DNA from: an uncultured Elusimicrobia bacterium
GTDB taxonomy: Bacteria; Elusimicrobiota; Elusimicrobia; UBA1565; UBA9628
Direction of reading: 5' to 3'
Length of the DNA: 64,000 nucleotides
NCBI GenBank assembly: GCA_903830945.1
Contig: CAIKVT010000039.1
Coordinates: 57,784 to 121,783, forward strand
Made by a program: the position numbers and the translations under genes. Below, piece after piece: positions 42,610 through 51,198 of the stretch (position 1 is the stretch's first letter; the number at the start of each line of letters is the position of its first letter). A model generated the notes under the pieces. It saw nothing but the letters and a program-made list of their open reading frames with translations. It did not search any database and had not been told where the DNA came from.

Positions 42610-43223
42610 ACCTATTCGCTATCGATACCACCGGCGCTGAGCTTAGCCTAGCCCTGCGGACCGACGACAAGGTCCTGACCTTCGCCCGCGAACTCGCTGC
42701 GCCTAATGACGAAACCCTCTTCCCCCAGTCACAGCGGCTTCTTGAAAAGGCCCGTCAGACTTGGAAAGACCTCGACGCCATCGTTGTAGCCAGCGGCCCC
42801 GGACGTTTCACCGGCATCCGCATCGGGATGTCCTTCGCCGCGGTCCTGGCCCGCCGCTTAGGTATACCGGCCCTCGCTGTCTCTCGTTTCCAAGCTCTTG
42901 CGAACAAGACCCCAGGTAAGCTCGTCTGTGCTATTTTGCCCGGCTGGCGCAACGAGATGTTCTATCAGCTTTTTCGGCGCGGTGCCTCCAATGAGGCCCG
43001 GCCCGCCGCTGAGCCCGTATGGGCCAGCGCTCAACAATGGGCCCAGGCTGGGCAGGAGATGTCCTCCCGCGGCGCGACCCTTGCTGAGGCTCTAGTGCGC
43101 GCCCAAGACCTTATCCCCTGCGCCGAGCGCCTTCTGCGCCGCAAATGCCGTCCGCGCTTCGAGCCCCTCTACCTCAAGCCGGCTTCCTATGAACTCAAGC
43201 ACAAGGCCGGCGCGGCCAGCTGA
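42606..43223 (+). CDS. tsaB: tRNA threonylcarbamoyladenosine protein TsaB
   Basis: A 205-residue ASKHA-fold protein with LFAIDTTGAELSLAL at the N-terminus, ASGPGRFTGIRIGMSFA as the family hallmark, and PALAVSRFQALA. TsaB scaffolds TsaD and TsaE for t6A synthesis. The start is TTG 42606 overlapping the tsaE stop; the longer ATG frame from 42237 lies wholly in tsaE and is rejected. It overlaps rimI by 35 bases. Confidence 0.92.
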   Translation: MNLFAIDTTGAELSLALRTDDKVLTFARELAAPNDETLFPQSQRLLEKARQTWKDLDAIVVASGPGRFTGIRIGMSFAAVLARRLGIPALAVSRFQALANKTPGKLVCAILPGWRNEMFYQLFRRGASNEARPAAEPVWASAQQWAQAGQEMSSRGATLAEALVRAQDLIPCAERLLRRKCRPRFEPLYLKPASYELKHKAGAAS

Positions 43224-43629
43224 CCTCGACGCCATCTGCGCCATCGCGCAGAGCACCCCCTCCTCCGCATGCTGGAGCCGGGCGCAGTATGAGGAGGAGC
43301 TTGGCTCCGGTCGTGGGCTCCTCGCGGTCTTTGATGATGGAGAGGTTCGGGGCTATCTCGTGCTGCGGAAAGTCCTGCCTGAAGCTCAACTCGTGGACTT
43401 GGCCGTGCGGCCGCCGGACCACGGCCGGGGCCTAGGCCGGACACTGCTCGACTGCGCCGCCATGACCGCGCGCGTTTGGGGCTGCGCTAAGATCACCCTC
43501 GAAGTCAGCGCCGTCAACGAGCCCGCTTTGCGTCTTTACCGCTGGGTCGGCTTTCAAGTTGTTGGTCGCCGCCCGAAGTTCTATAATGACCGCTCCGACG
43601 CCATCCTCATGGACCTGCTCATCGCTTGA
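43189..43629 (+). CDS. rimI: Ribosomal-protein/N-alpha acetyltransferase RimI-like
   Basis: A 146-residue GNAT acetyltransferase. WSRAQYEEELGSG, GYLVLRKVLPEAQLVDLAVRPPDHGRGLGRTLL (acetyl-CoA loop RPPDHGRGLG) and LEVSAVNEPALRLYRWVGFQVVGRRPKFY are typical of RimI. It would acetylate the N-terminus of ribosomal protein S18 or other proteins. The tsaE-tsaB-rimI order is widespread in bacteria. The ATG lies within the end of tsaB. Confidence 0.9.
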   Translation: MNSSTRPARPADLDAICAIAQSTPSSACWSRAQYEEELGSGRGLLAVFDDGEVRGYLVLRKVLPEAQLVDLAVRPPDHGRGLGRTLLDCAAMTARVWGCAKITLEVSAVNEPALRLYRWVGFQVVGRRPKFYNDRSDAILMDLLIA

Positions 43630-45782
43630 AACGATCCTGCGCCGTTTTATTCTTCTGCCTGGCCTGCCTCCGGCCGGGTTTTGCCGCGCCCGCTTCCGAC
43701 GCCGTGAAATCAGCTCAGAAGCGGTTCCTGCAAGGGTCGCTGCTCGAGCACCGGGGCGATTCCCTTGGAGCGTTCAAGGCTTTCGAGGCCGCCCTCTCCG
43801 ATGACCCACGCTCCTCCTATATCTGCCGCGAGGCCGCCGAGCTCGCCCTCGAGATGGGAGACACGGACCAAGCCCTGGCCCTGGCTCAGCGCTTGCTGGA
43901 TATCAGCTCCGGAACCGCCCAGTCACATTTCATCATGGGTCGCGTGCTTTGGGCTCGCGATGCCTCGGCCGGCGCCCAGGCCGCTTTCGAAGACGCCCTT
44001 AAGCTCGATCCGCATTCTTCCGAGACTATCCTCGCGTTGGGCAGTCTCCTGGCTCAAAAGTCTCCGGATCAGGCGCGTAAGCTCCTGGAGCGTTATGTCG
44101 CGGAGAATCCCGACGATGCCGGCGAGGCGCATTATCAGTTCGCCAAATTGGAATTCGACGCAGGCCGCTTACCTGCCGTCATCAGCCACCTTAAGGCCGG
44201 CCTGGCCCTGGAGCCTGAGTCTTTGCCCCTGCACTACGCCTTGGCACAGGCCTACGAGACCGCAGCCTCCACTGACGCTGCTCTGGCCGAATATCAGCAG
44301 ATCCTCGAACTCGACCCGGTTAATGCCGCGCTCATCGACCATATCGGCGAGATCTTGGTCGTCAAGGGCGACAGCGAAGGCGCGCGTTTGCGTTTTGAGA
44401 CCGCGCATCGCCTGCAGCCTTCGGATCCGTTCTCGTGCCAGTGGCTGGCCGTCGACGCGGAGAAAGAAGGGGACTGGGTTCGCGCTCTGGACTTCCTGAA
44501 GACCAGCGCGGCGCTTGGCGAGGACCCGGCCCTCGATCTGCGCCTGAGCTACTATGCCACGCAGGCCGGCCGGTTGGCCGACGCGGTGCGCACCTTGGAG
44601 GCCGCCCACGGGCGCTGGCCCGGCAACGACCAGATCGCTTACTTTCTAGCCTTGGGCTACGACGATGTTAAAGAGAGCGGCAAGGCGGTCGCTCTCTTGC
44701 GTCAGGTTCTGGAGCTTAAGCCCGGCTGGCGCGAGGCTCGATTCCAGCTCGCTGTCATACTGGAAAAAATGAACCGCATGGATGATGTGGAAAAGGAATT
44801 TCGGCGGCTGCTGGCGGAGCAGCCTGACGACGCAGCCGCCCTTAATTATCTGGGCTATTCTTTGGCCGACCGCGGCCGTAAGCTCGCGGAGGCCGAGCGA
44901 CTCATCCGCGAAGCCGTGCGTCTGGCTCCGAGCAACGCCGCCTACCTTGATTCTCTGGGCTGGGTCCTGTACAAGCAGGGTCGTTCGACCGAGGCCGTCT
45001 CCGAACTTCGATCGGCCGCGGCGCGTGATGCGGAGGATGCCACGCTCTGGGACCATCTGGGAGACGCCTGGTCAGCCGCTGGCGCCCCGGATTCTGCGTG
45101 GCTGGCGTGGAAGCGTGCCGCGGCCTTGGCCGAGGGCCCCTTGGGCGCTGGCCGTAAGGCGGCTTCCCTGCAGCGGCGCTTCTCCTCTGAGGACCTCGGG
45201 GAGCTCTACTTCGAGGATCTTGCCGCCGTGCACGGCCGCGTCGCCAAGCTCAGTGCCGTCTGCCGCGTGGAGGCAGAGGTCCTGGGCCGTCGCTTCGCCT
45301 ACGATGGCCTGCTTACATTCCGGGAGCGGGAGCTGTCCTTGGACCTGCTGGGGCCACTGTTTGCGCCATTGTTCCGGGTTCGGTTGGGGCCCGATGGTTT
45401 TTTCATGGACGCCATCCGCGTGGAGGGCGCAGATCCTGACCTCATCCGGCAGGCCGTCGATCAGGTCTTCGCCTCCTTGCGCGAATATTTATCCGGCGAT
45501 CTGTTCAAATTGAGACCGGCGCGCTACGAAAAGCGCTGGGCGCGCCGGGGGTGGCTTACGGCCGGAGGTCGGCGTCTGGACCTTGACGCGCCGGGCGTCC
45601 GGCTCGCGGCGCTGGCGCCGCTCGTCGGGTCGGGCCGGGTGGCCCTCGGCGATTTCATCAAGGTCGCGGGCCATCTGCTCCCCAGGACGATATCCCTGGC
45701 TGGGCGCGGCTGTACCTTGACCATCAGGCTGGACCAGCCCAAAGTCGAGTTTCTGCCGGAGCCCGGGGCGCGGGCGAGATGA
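43626..45782 (+). CDS. Exported TPR protein with LolB-like C-terminal domain
   Basis: A 718-residue exported protein. The first 20-22 residues form a signal peptide (MKRSCAVLFFCLACLRPGFAA); cleavage after FAA is likely, and Cys15 is not in a clear lipobox. About residues 30-520 hold a dozen or so TPR units (for example ALAQAYETAASTDAALAEYQQ and AALNYLGYSLADRG). The last 190 residues form a beta-rich domain that looks like LolB/outer-membrane lipoprotein carrier fold. Gene order before ispE matches lolB-ispE in proteobacteria, supporting but not proving this. Start is TTG overlapping the rimI stop. Confidence 0.75.
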   Translation: MKRSCAVLFFCLACLRPGFAAPASDAVKSAQKRFLQGSLLEHRGDSLGAFKAFEAALSDDPRSSYICREAAELALEMGDTDQALALAQRLLDISSGTAQSHFIMGRVLWARDASAGAQAAFEDALKLDPHSSETILALGSLLAQKSPDQARKLLERYVAENPDDAGEAHYQFAKLEFDAGRLPAVISHLKAGLALEPESLPLHYALAQAYETAASTDAALAEYQQILELDPVNAALIDHIGEILVVKGDSEGARLRFETAHRLQPSDPFSCQWLAVDAEKEGDWVRALDFLKTSAALGEDPALDLRLSYYATQAGRLADAVRTLEAAHGRWPGNDQIAYFLALGYDDVKESGKAVALLRQVLELKPGWREARFQLAVILEKMNRMDDVEKEFRRLLAEQPDDAAALNYLGYSLADRGRKLAEAERLIREAVRLAPSNAAYLDSLGWVLYKQGRSTEAVSELRSAAARDAEDATLWDHLGDAWSAAGAPDSAWLAWKRAAALAEGPLGAGRKAASLQRRFSSEDLGELYFEDLAAVHGRVAKLSAVCRVEAEVLGRRFAYDGLLTFRERELSLDLLGPLFAPLFRVRLGPDGFFMDAIRVEGADPDLIRQAVDQVFASLREYLSGDLFKLRPARYEKRWARRGWLTAGGRRLDLDAPGVRLAALAPLVGSGRVALGDFIKVAGHLLPRTISLAGRGCTLTIRLDQPKVEFLPEPGARAR

Positions 45783-46663
45783 TTAAGGTCCAGTGCCCGG
45801 CCAAGGTCAACCTTTTCTTGGAAGTCACGGGCCAGAGGGCGGACGGCTATCACCGCCTTGCCACGCTCTTTGCTAAGATTAATCTCTATGACGTGCTGGA
45901 GATGGAGACCGCGCCTCGGGGCGTGGCGCTAGAAATCGAGGGCGGCGACGCGCCGCTTTCCGCCGGCCCGGACAACCTGGTCTTCCGGGCGGCCGAGTCC
46001 TTCATTAGGGCCTTTCGGGTGGACGGCGGGGCGCGTCTGCGGCTCATCAAACGTATTCCCATGGGGGCGGGATTGGGGGGAGGCTCCTCGGATGCGGCAG
46101 GGGCCCTGCTTGGGCTGACCAAGCTCTACGGCCTGCGTCTCGACGCGCGCCGCAAGGCCTGTCTGCGCCGCATCGCCGCTGGTTTAGGCGCGGACGTCTC
46201 ATTCTTCCTGCACCCGGCGCCCTTCTGCTTGGGCACGGGCATCGGCGACCGTCTTAAGCCTGTGTGCATCAGCAAGTCCTTGCCTTATATGGTCCTGGTT
46301 TACCCAGGTCTGCACGTTTCCACGTCTCAGGCCTATCAAGCCCTGCCGCCGGTCCCTCGGTCCGTCGTGTTGACACGGCTTTCCCAGCTTGATAAACTGA
46401 TACGCAGTCTGCAGCGGGGCCGTCCCGTCGAGGAATGGGAGGGTCTGATGTTCAATCGATTGGAGAGCGCAGAGCTCCCTGTCCTGGCGCAGGTCGAAGC
46501 GGCTCGGCGGGTGCTCCTGCAACTGGGTGTCAAAGGGGCGCGCATGTCGGGTTCGGGTTCGTCGGTTTTTGGGTTCGTCGCTTCGCATACGGAAGGGGAG
46601 GCGGCTCTGGAGCGGTTGCGGGGATATCCCTGGAAGGGTTTCCTGACCAGCTGCCACGGTTGA
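45779..46663 (+). CDS. ispE: 4-diphosphocytidyl-2-C-methyl-D-erythritol kinase
   Basis: A 294-residue GHMP kinase. CPAKVNLFLEVTGQRADGYH, the ATP loop PMGAGLGGGSSDAAGALLGL, ADVSFFL and the late GARMSGSGSSVFG are IspE signatures. It phosphorylates CDP-methylerythritol in the MEP isoprenoid pathway. The ATG overlaps the preceding stop as ATGA and the end overlaps spoVG as TTGA. Confidence 0.95.
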   Translation: MIKVQCPAKVNLFLEVTGQRADGYHRLATLFAKINLYDVLEMETAPRGVALEIEGGDAPLSAGPDNLVFRAAESFIRAFRVDGGARLRLIKRIPMGAGLGGGSSDAAGALLGLTKLYGLRLDARRKACLRRIAAGLGADVSFFLHPAPFCLGTGIGDRLKPVCISKSLPYMVLVYPGLHVSTSQAYQALPPVPRSVVLTRLSQLDKLIRSLQRGRPVEEWEGLMFNRLESAELPVLAQVEAARRVLLQLGVKGARMSGSGSSVFGFVASHTEGEAALERLRGYPWKGFLTSCHG

Positions 46664-46971
46664 CAACATTGGAGATAACGGAGATCCGCGTCCATCTTCG
46701 CAACGAAGATAGGTTGAAGGCGTTCGCCACGGTGACCTTCGACAATTGCTTCGTGGTGCGCAGCATGAAGATCATCGAGGGCACCAAAGGCCTTATCCTC
46801 TGCATGCCTTCGCGTAAGATGTCCGACGGCACGTATAAGGACGTCGCCCATCCCATCAATGTGGATTTCCGCAAGCGACTCGAGGATCGGGTGTTGGCCT
46901 GCTACCGGACGGAGCTCAAGAGATGCCCCATCGGGCAACCTGTCAAGGCCACGCTTCCGGAAGATCCGTGA
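46660..46971 (+). CDS. spoVG: SpoVG-family protein
   Basis: A 103-residue SpoVG: LEITEIRVHLRNEDRLKAFATVTFDNCFVVRSMKII and GLILCMPSRKMSDGTYKDVAHPIN are the conserved core, followed by a short C-terminal helix. SpoVG proteins bind nucleic acid and regulate varied processes; the name does not imply sporulation. The start is TTG 46660, overlapping the ispE stop; a second TTG nine bases on is an alternative. ATG-initiated frame from 46435 is inside ispE and rejected. In Firmicutes spoVG also lies next to glmU. Confidence 0.93.
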   Translation: MTTLEITEIRVHLRNEDRLKAFATVTFDNCFVVRSMKIIEGTKGLILCMPSRKMSDGTYKDVAHPINVDFRKRLEDRVLACYRTELKRCPIGQPVKATLPEDP

Positions 46972-46986
46972 CTATGATTTTACGTC

Positions 46987-47057
46987 TCCCAGGTGGTGTA
47001 ACGGTAACACAGCGGACTTTGAATCCGCTATTCCTGGTTCGAGCCCAGGCCTGGGAA
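46987..47057 (+). tRNA. tRNA-Gln (UUG)
   Basis: A 71-base cloverleaf: acceptor TCCCAGG/CCTGGGA, D stem GTGT/ACAC, anticodon stem GCGGA/TCCGC around loop CTTTGAA (anticodon TTG), four-base variable loop and T stem CCTGG/CCAGG with TTCGAGC loop. All stems pair perfectly. CCA is not encoded. It lies between spoVG and glmU on the same strand and may be cut from a common transcript. Confidence 0.93.
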
Positions 47058-47107
47058 ATTTGTTCCGCTGACGGTGTCTTTGCCGATCTTAGTTTTAGTG
47101 GACGCGT

Positions 47108-48499
47108 ATGATGACATTGCAACGCAAGGGCGGCAAGTCTCTAGGTGTGCTGATCCTGGCCGCGGGCCAAGGGACGCGCATGGAATCGGCTCTGCCCAAG
47201 GTCCTGCACGGCGTGGGCGGCAAACCCATGATCTTTTATACCCTGCGTCTGGCCAACGCCCTTAAGCCCGCGGCTATCGGCATCGTGGTCGGCCACGAGG
47301 CCGATCAGGTGAAGGCGGTGGTGGGAGAGTTGGCCAAGGAGTGCGGCATCACCCGTCCCATCCAGTTCATCGTCCAGAAGGAGATGCTGGGCTCGGGCAA
47401 CGCGGTACTGGAGTCGGTGCCGTTCCTTAGGAAGTTCAAGACCGCTGTGGTGTTCTGCGGCGACACGCCGCTATTGACCTATGAGAGCATTTACGGTCTG
47501 ACCATGAGTCATGAGGAGCAGAAGGGGCAGGCCACGCTCCTAACGGCTAAACTGGCCAACCCTAAGGGTTATGGACGCATCGTGCGTAGCCCCATGGGGG
47601 AGGTCCTGCGTATCGTGGAGGATTCGGTGGCCACGTCTAAGGAATTGGCCATCAACGAGGTCAACTCCGGGGCTTACTGTTTCGAGGTGGAGCCCCTGCT
47701 CCTGGGCCTCAAGGAGATAGCTCCCAAGGGCCCAAAGCGGGAGCAGTTCCTCACCGATATCATGGAGCGAGTGCGCTCCAAGGGCGGCAAGATCAACGCC
47801 TATCTGAGCGGTAATCCCGAGGAGATCCTGGGGGTTAATTCCCGGGTCCAGCTTGCGGCCTCCGAACGGGTCATCAATCGGCGTATGCTCGAGCGTCTCA
47901 TGCTCTCCGGGGTGACGGTCTGCGATCCGGCCTCTACCCACATCGACGCGGATGTGGAGGTCGGTCAGGACACGGTGGTGCAGCCCTTTACGGTCCTGCG
48001 CGGCAAGACCAAGATCGGCAAGCAGTGCCGCATCGGCCCCTTTTGCTACCTGGAGAACGCCCAGATTGGCAATGAGTGCGAGGTCCGACTCTCCCATCTG
48101 GTGGGGTGCCGGGTCCTTGAGAAATGCGCGATCGGCCCCTTTTCCAACATCCGGCCGGACTCGGTCCTCGGGCCCCGGGCTAAGATCGGGAATTTCTCCG
48201 AGATCAAGAACTCTCGCGTGGGTTTCGGCTCCAAGGTCCCGCATCTAAGCTATATCGGCGACTCCGAGATCATGGAGGACGTCAACGTGGGGGCTGGGAC
48301 CATCACCTGCAATTATGACGGCAAGACCAAGCATAAGACGGTGATCGGGGCCAAGGCATTCATTGGTTCCAACGTTAACCTGGTGGCCCCGGTGAAGGTG
48401 GGACGGGGCGCCAGGATCGGAGCCGGCTCCACTATTACCGAGGACGTCCCTGACGGAGTTCTGGCTATCGCCCGGGCCCGCCAGGTCAATAAGACATGA
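47108..48499 (+). CDS. glmU: Bifunctional UDP-GlcNAc pyrophosphorylase GlmU
   Basis: A 463-residue two-domain enzyme. The N-terminal uridylyltransferase has VLILAAGQGTRMESALPKVLH and VFCGDTPLL; a left-handed beta helix of hexapeptide repeats begins near residue 255 and holds the acetyltransferase site (RPDSVLGPRAKIGNFSEIKNSRVG, HLSYIGD). It makes UDP-GlcNAc from glucosamine-1-phosphate. Start is at the first of two adjacent ATG codons. The end overlaps prs as ATGA. Confidence 0.95.
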   Translation: MMTLQRKGGKSLGVLILAAGQGTRMESALPKVLHGVGGKPMIFYTLRLANALKPAAIGIVVGHEADQVKAVVGELAKECGITRPIQFIVQKEMLGSGNAVLESVPFLRKFKTAVVFCGDTPLLTYESIYGLTMSHEEQKGQATLLTAKLANPKGYGRIVRSPMGEVLRIVEDSVATSKELAINEVNSGAYCFEVEPLLLGLKEIAPKGPKREQFLTDIMERVRSKGGKINAYLSGNPEEILGVNSRVQLAASERVINRRMLERLMLSGVTVCDPASTHIDADVEVGQDTVVQPFTVLRGKTKIGKQCRIGPFCYLENAQIGNECEVRLSHLVGCRVLEKCAIGPFSNIRPDSVLGPRAKIGNFSEIKNSRVGFGSKVPHLSYIGDSEIMEDVNVGAGTITCNYDGKTKHKTVIGAKAFIGSNVNLVAPVKVGRGARIGAGSTITEDVPDGVLAIARARQVNKT

Positions 48500-49506
48500 G
48501 GCTTATGACGCCGGAGATGCCGATGACCCAAAAATTCGTCGAACCGGACCCTCAGTCGGAGGGCGTCGGCGGCACGCGCCGCATGAAGATCTTCTCAGGC
48601 AACGCCAATCCTCGCTTGGCTAAGGACATCTGCGGCTATCTCGGCCTGGAGTTGGGTAAGGCCCGCGTGGGACGATTCGCCGATGCGGAGATCAACGTCC
48701 AGATCGACGAGAATGTTCGCGGCGTGGACTGCTACGTGTTGCAGCCGACTTGCCGGCCGGTCAGCGAGCACTTGATGGAACTGCTGATCATGATCGACGC
48801 GATGCGCCGGGCTTCGGCCGGCCGCATCACCGCGGTCATCCCCTATTTCGGCTACGCTCGGGCCGACCGCAAGAGCGCCCCTCGCGTGCCCATTTCTGCT
48901 AAGTTGGTAGCCAACCTCATCACCACGGCCGGGGCTAACCGGGTTATCACCATGGACTTGCATGCGGCCCAGATTCAGGGCTTCTTCGACATCCCGGTGG
49001 ACCATCTCATCGCCGCGCCCGTGATCCTGGACTTTTTCCGCAAGAAGGGCCTCAAGGACCTTGTTGTGGTCTCGCCCGATGTGGGCGGAGTCGAGCGGGC
49101 GCGGGCCATGGCTAAGCGCCTGGAAGCCCGGCTGGCCATCGTGGACAAGCGTCGGCCGCATCCCAATGAGGCCTCAGTCTACCACCTCATTGGCGACGTT
49201 AAGGATCATAACGCTCTTATCCTCGACGATATGATCGATACCGGCGGGACGTTGGTTAAGGTGGCGGAGAAGCTGCGCGAGTGCGGCGCCCGCAAGGTCT
49301 ACGCCGCCTGCGTGCACGGGGTCCTTTCCGGGGCCGCCGCGGACCTCATCGAGCGCTCCGCGCTGGAGGAGATGATCCTGACCGATTCTATCCCCATCCA
49401 TCACCTGGAGGGGGAAAAGATCCGGATCCTGTCGGTCGCGCCTCTTTTGGGCGAGGCCATTCTTCGTAACAACCGTGGGTTGTCGATCAGCGAGCTTTTC
49501 GTTTGA
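48496..49506 (+). CDS. prs: Ribose-phosphate pyrophosphokinase
   Basis: A 336-residue PRPP synthetase. KIFSGNANPRLAKDICGYLG, the ATP-binding PYFGYARADRKSAPR, MDLHAAQIQGFFDIPVDHL, VVSPDVGGVERAR and the PRPP loop LILDDMIDTGGTL are family blocks. The 29 residues before the MKIFSGN block exceed the usual N-terminus; an internal ATG at 48583 would give the standard protein, but ATG 48496 overlaps the glmU stop and is kept. Order glmU-prs-rplY is common in bacteria. Confidence 0.94.
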   Translation: MRLMTPEMPMTQKFVEPDPQSEGVGGTRRMKIFSGNANPRLAKDICGYLGLELGKARVGRFADAEINVQIDENVRGVDCYVLQPTCRPVSEHLMELLIMIDAMRRASAGRITAVIPYFGYARADRKSAPRVPISAKLVANLITTAGANRVITMDLHAAQIQGFFDIPVDHLIAAPVILDFFRKKGLKDLVVVSPDVGGVERARAMAKRLEARLAIVDKRRPHPNEASVYHLIGDVKDHNALILDDMIDTGGTLVKVAEKLRECGARKVYAACVHGVLSGAAADLIERSALEEMILTDSIPIHHLEGEKIRILSVAPLLGEAILRNNRGLSISELFV

Positions 49507-49524
49507 TATTAGAGTGAGGAGATT

Positions 49525-50268
49525 ATGGAAGAGATAAAACTGTCGGTGGCGGTCAGGGACGGCAAGAGCAGCAAGAAGGAGCTCTCGACTTTACGCGCCG
49601 AGCGGCGTCTGCCGGGCGTCATCTACGGCGGCGACAAGCCGCCGGTGAAGGTGTCGCTCTCCGAGAAGGAGCTTCAGGCCGCGCGTAAGCGCGGCGGAGC
49701 TAATGCGATTCTGAGCCTGGAGACGGGTCAATCGGTGGAGACCGTGATCGTCAAGGATCTCCAGCGCCATCCCGTATCCGACCGGTTGGTGCACGCCGAT
49801 TTCCAGAGGATTTCGATGACCCGGAAGATCGAGGCTAAGGTGCCCCTGCACGTCGTCGGCGAGGCGCCCGGCGTCAAGACCTCGGGAGGCATCCTGCAAC
49901 ATGCGCTGCGTGAGCTCGCTATTCGAGCTCTCCCCAAGGACATCCCGCAGTTCCTCTCCGTGGACATCTCCAGCTTGGAGATCGGCATGCACATTGAGGT
50001 ACGGGAGCTGACGGTCCCGACCGGCGTCGAGGTCCTCGATCCCGCCGACCATCGCGTCGTCTCCGTGACCACGGTTAAGGTCATCGTGGAAGAGACACCG
50101 GCAACGGCTGTCGCGGCCGAGGGTGTAGCCGCAGCGGCTGAGCCGGAGGTCGCCTCGACCAAGGGCAAAAAGGACGAGGAAGGCAAGCTCGTTAAGGAGA
50201 CCGTCAAGGGCGCGGCTCCTGCCGAGAAGGGCAAGGAAGCCAAGCCGGCTGCGCCGGCCAAGAAGTAG
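49525..50268 (+). CDS. rplY: 50S ribosomal protein L25, long CTC form
   Basis: A 247-residue L25/general stress protein CTC. The N-terminal 5S rRNA-binding domain has KKELSTLRAERRLPGVIYGG and VETVIVKDLQRHPVSDRLVHADF; the CTC domain follows (about 95-185), then an Ala/Lys/Glu-rich low-complexity tail of about 55 residues. GAGGAG three bases before the ATG is a strong, rather close Shine-Dalgarno sequence. A terminator follows the gene. Confidence 0.94.
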   Translation: MEEIKLSVAVRDGKSSKKELSTLRAERRLPGVIYGGDKPPVKVSLSEKELQAARKRGGANAILSLETGQSVETVIVKDLQRHPVSDRLVHADFQRISMTRKIEAKVPLHVVGEAPGVKTSGGILQHALRELAIRALPKDIPQFLSVDISSLEIGMHIEVRELTVPTGVEVLDPADHRVVSVTTVKVIVEETPATAVAAEGVAAAAEPEVASTKGKKDEEGKLVKETVKGAAPAEKGKEAKPAAPAKK

Positions 50269-50295
50269 CAGGTTCTGGTCCGGGTCGGTCTGCAT

Positions 50296-50341
50296 CGGGC
50301 AAGGCGCGGTCAGCACGACGCGTCTTGCCCGGTTCCTTTTT
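50296..50341 (+). terminator. Rho-independent terminator after rplY
   Basis: Perfect outer stem CGGGCAAG/CTTGCCCG (50296-50303 with 50324-50331) continued by CGCG/CGCG through a G-T pair, then GTTCCTTTTT. It ends the long plus-strand transcript that runs from the tsaE or glmU region. Confidence 0.8.
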
Positions 50342-50404
50342 GGGCGTGGCAAGGGGGGGGCGTCACAGAACCCTTCAATTAGATATTGTAAAATCCACTA
50401 GACT

Positions 50405-50983
50405 ATGACCCAGTCCGACGCGGCCAACCCATTTCTTCGCCTCGTCGTCGGCCTTGGCAACCCCGGCACCCGTTACGCTCGCACCCGCCACAACGTTGGC
50501 TTCCGCCTCGTCGACCAAATCGCAGGTGACGCCCTCTGGCGCGACTTTGAGGGCCTTGGCCACGTCTGTCGCGCAGGGGAGCTTTGGCTCGCCAAGCCCA
50601 TGACCTACATGAACGACTCCGGCGCCTTCGTCGGCGCCCTTTCCCGATGGCGCAAGACACCCCCAAGCCAGATCCTCGTCTGTTTCGACGACGTCGCCCT
50701 TCCCCTCGGCCGCTTGCGCCTGCGCCTCAAAGGCTCAGGCGGCGGGCAAAAAGGCATGCAATCCACCCTCCAACACCTTGGCACTCAGGACGTCCCACGA
50801 CTCCGGATCGGTATCGGCCCCCAGCCTCCCGGCATGGATTCGGCCGTCTTCGTACTCTCGCGTTTTGGCCTTGATGAGGAGAAGGTCCTCGCGGCTGTGC
50901 TTGATGACGCCACGGCGGCCGTGCGCGTCGCCGTCGAGTCCGGCCTCGAAGCCGCCATGAATCGCTATAACCCTGCCTCATGA
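50405..50983 (+). CDS. pth: Peptidyl-tRNA hydrolase
   Basis: A 192-residue Pth: VVGLGNPGTRYARTRHNVGFRLVD with the catalytic His in RHNVGF, KPMTYMNDSG, CFDDVALPLGRLRLRLKGSGGGQKGMQS and RIGIGPQP. It frees peptides from prematurely released peptidyl-tRNA. A TAAAAT box ends ten bases before the ATG. It follows the rplY terminator, so it probably has its own promoter; the rplY-pth order is widespread. End overlaps the next gene as ATGA. Confidence 0.95.
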   Translation: MTQSDAANPFLRLVVGLGNPGTRYARTRHNVGFRLVDQIAGDALWRDFEGLGHVCRAGELWLAKPMTYMNDSGAFVGALSRWRKTPPSQILVCFDDVALPLGRLRLRLKGSGGGQKGMQSTLQHLGTQDVPRLRIGIGPQPPGMDSAVFVLSRFGLDEEKVLAAVLDDATAAVRVAVESGLEAAMNRYNPAS

Positions 50984-51198
50984 GCCCCCTCCTGAAGATC
51001 CTGGTCGGCGCCTTGAGTGCTTTTCTAGGCTTAGGCTATCTTTATCGTCCCGACCTTATCGAGCGCATGCACGCCTTCCTGCGCGAGACCTTTCTCAACG
51101 ACTCCCACATCGCTCTGGAGCGGCGCAAATGGGGGGCCTTCTTCCTCCTCATTGGGTTCCTGTTCCTCTACATGGGATTCACCGCGGTGCAAAGATGA
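50980..51198 (+). CDS. Small two-helix membrane protein
   Basis: A 72-residue protein with hydrophobic segments at about residues 5-22 and 51-68 and a charged loop (LRETFLNDSHIALERRKW) between, so both ends probably face the same side. Not recognised as a named family. Start and stop overlap pth and pmbA as ATGA, so the three genes are translationally coupled. Confidence 0.75.
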   Translation: MSPLLKILVGALSAFLGLGYLYRPDLIERMHAFLRETFLNDSHIALERRKWGAFFLLIGFLFLYMGFTAVQR

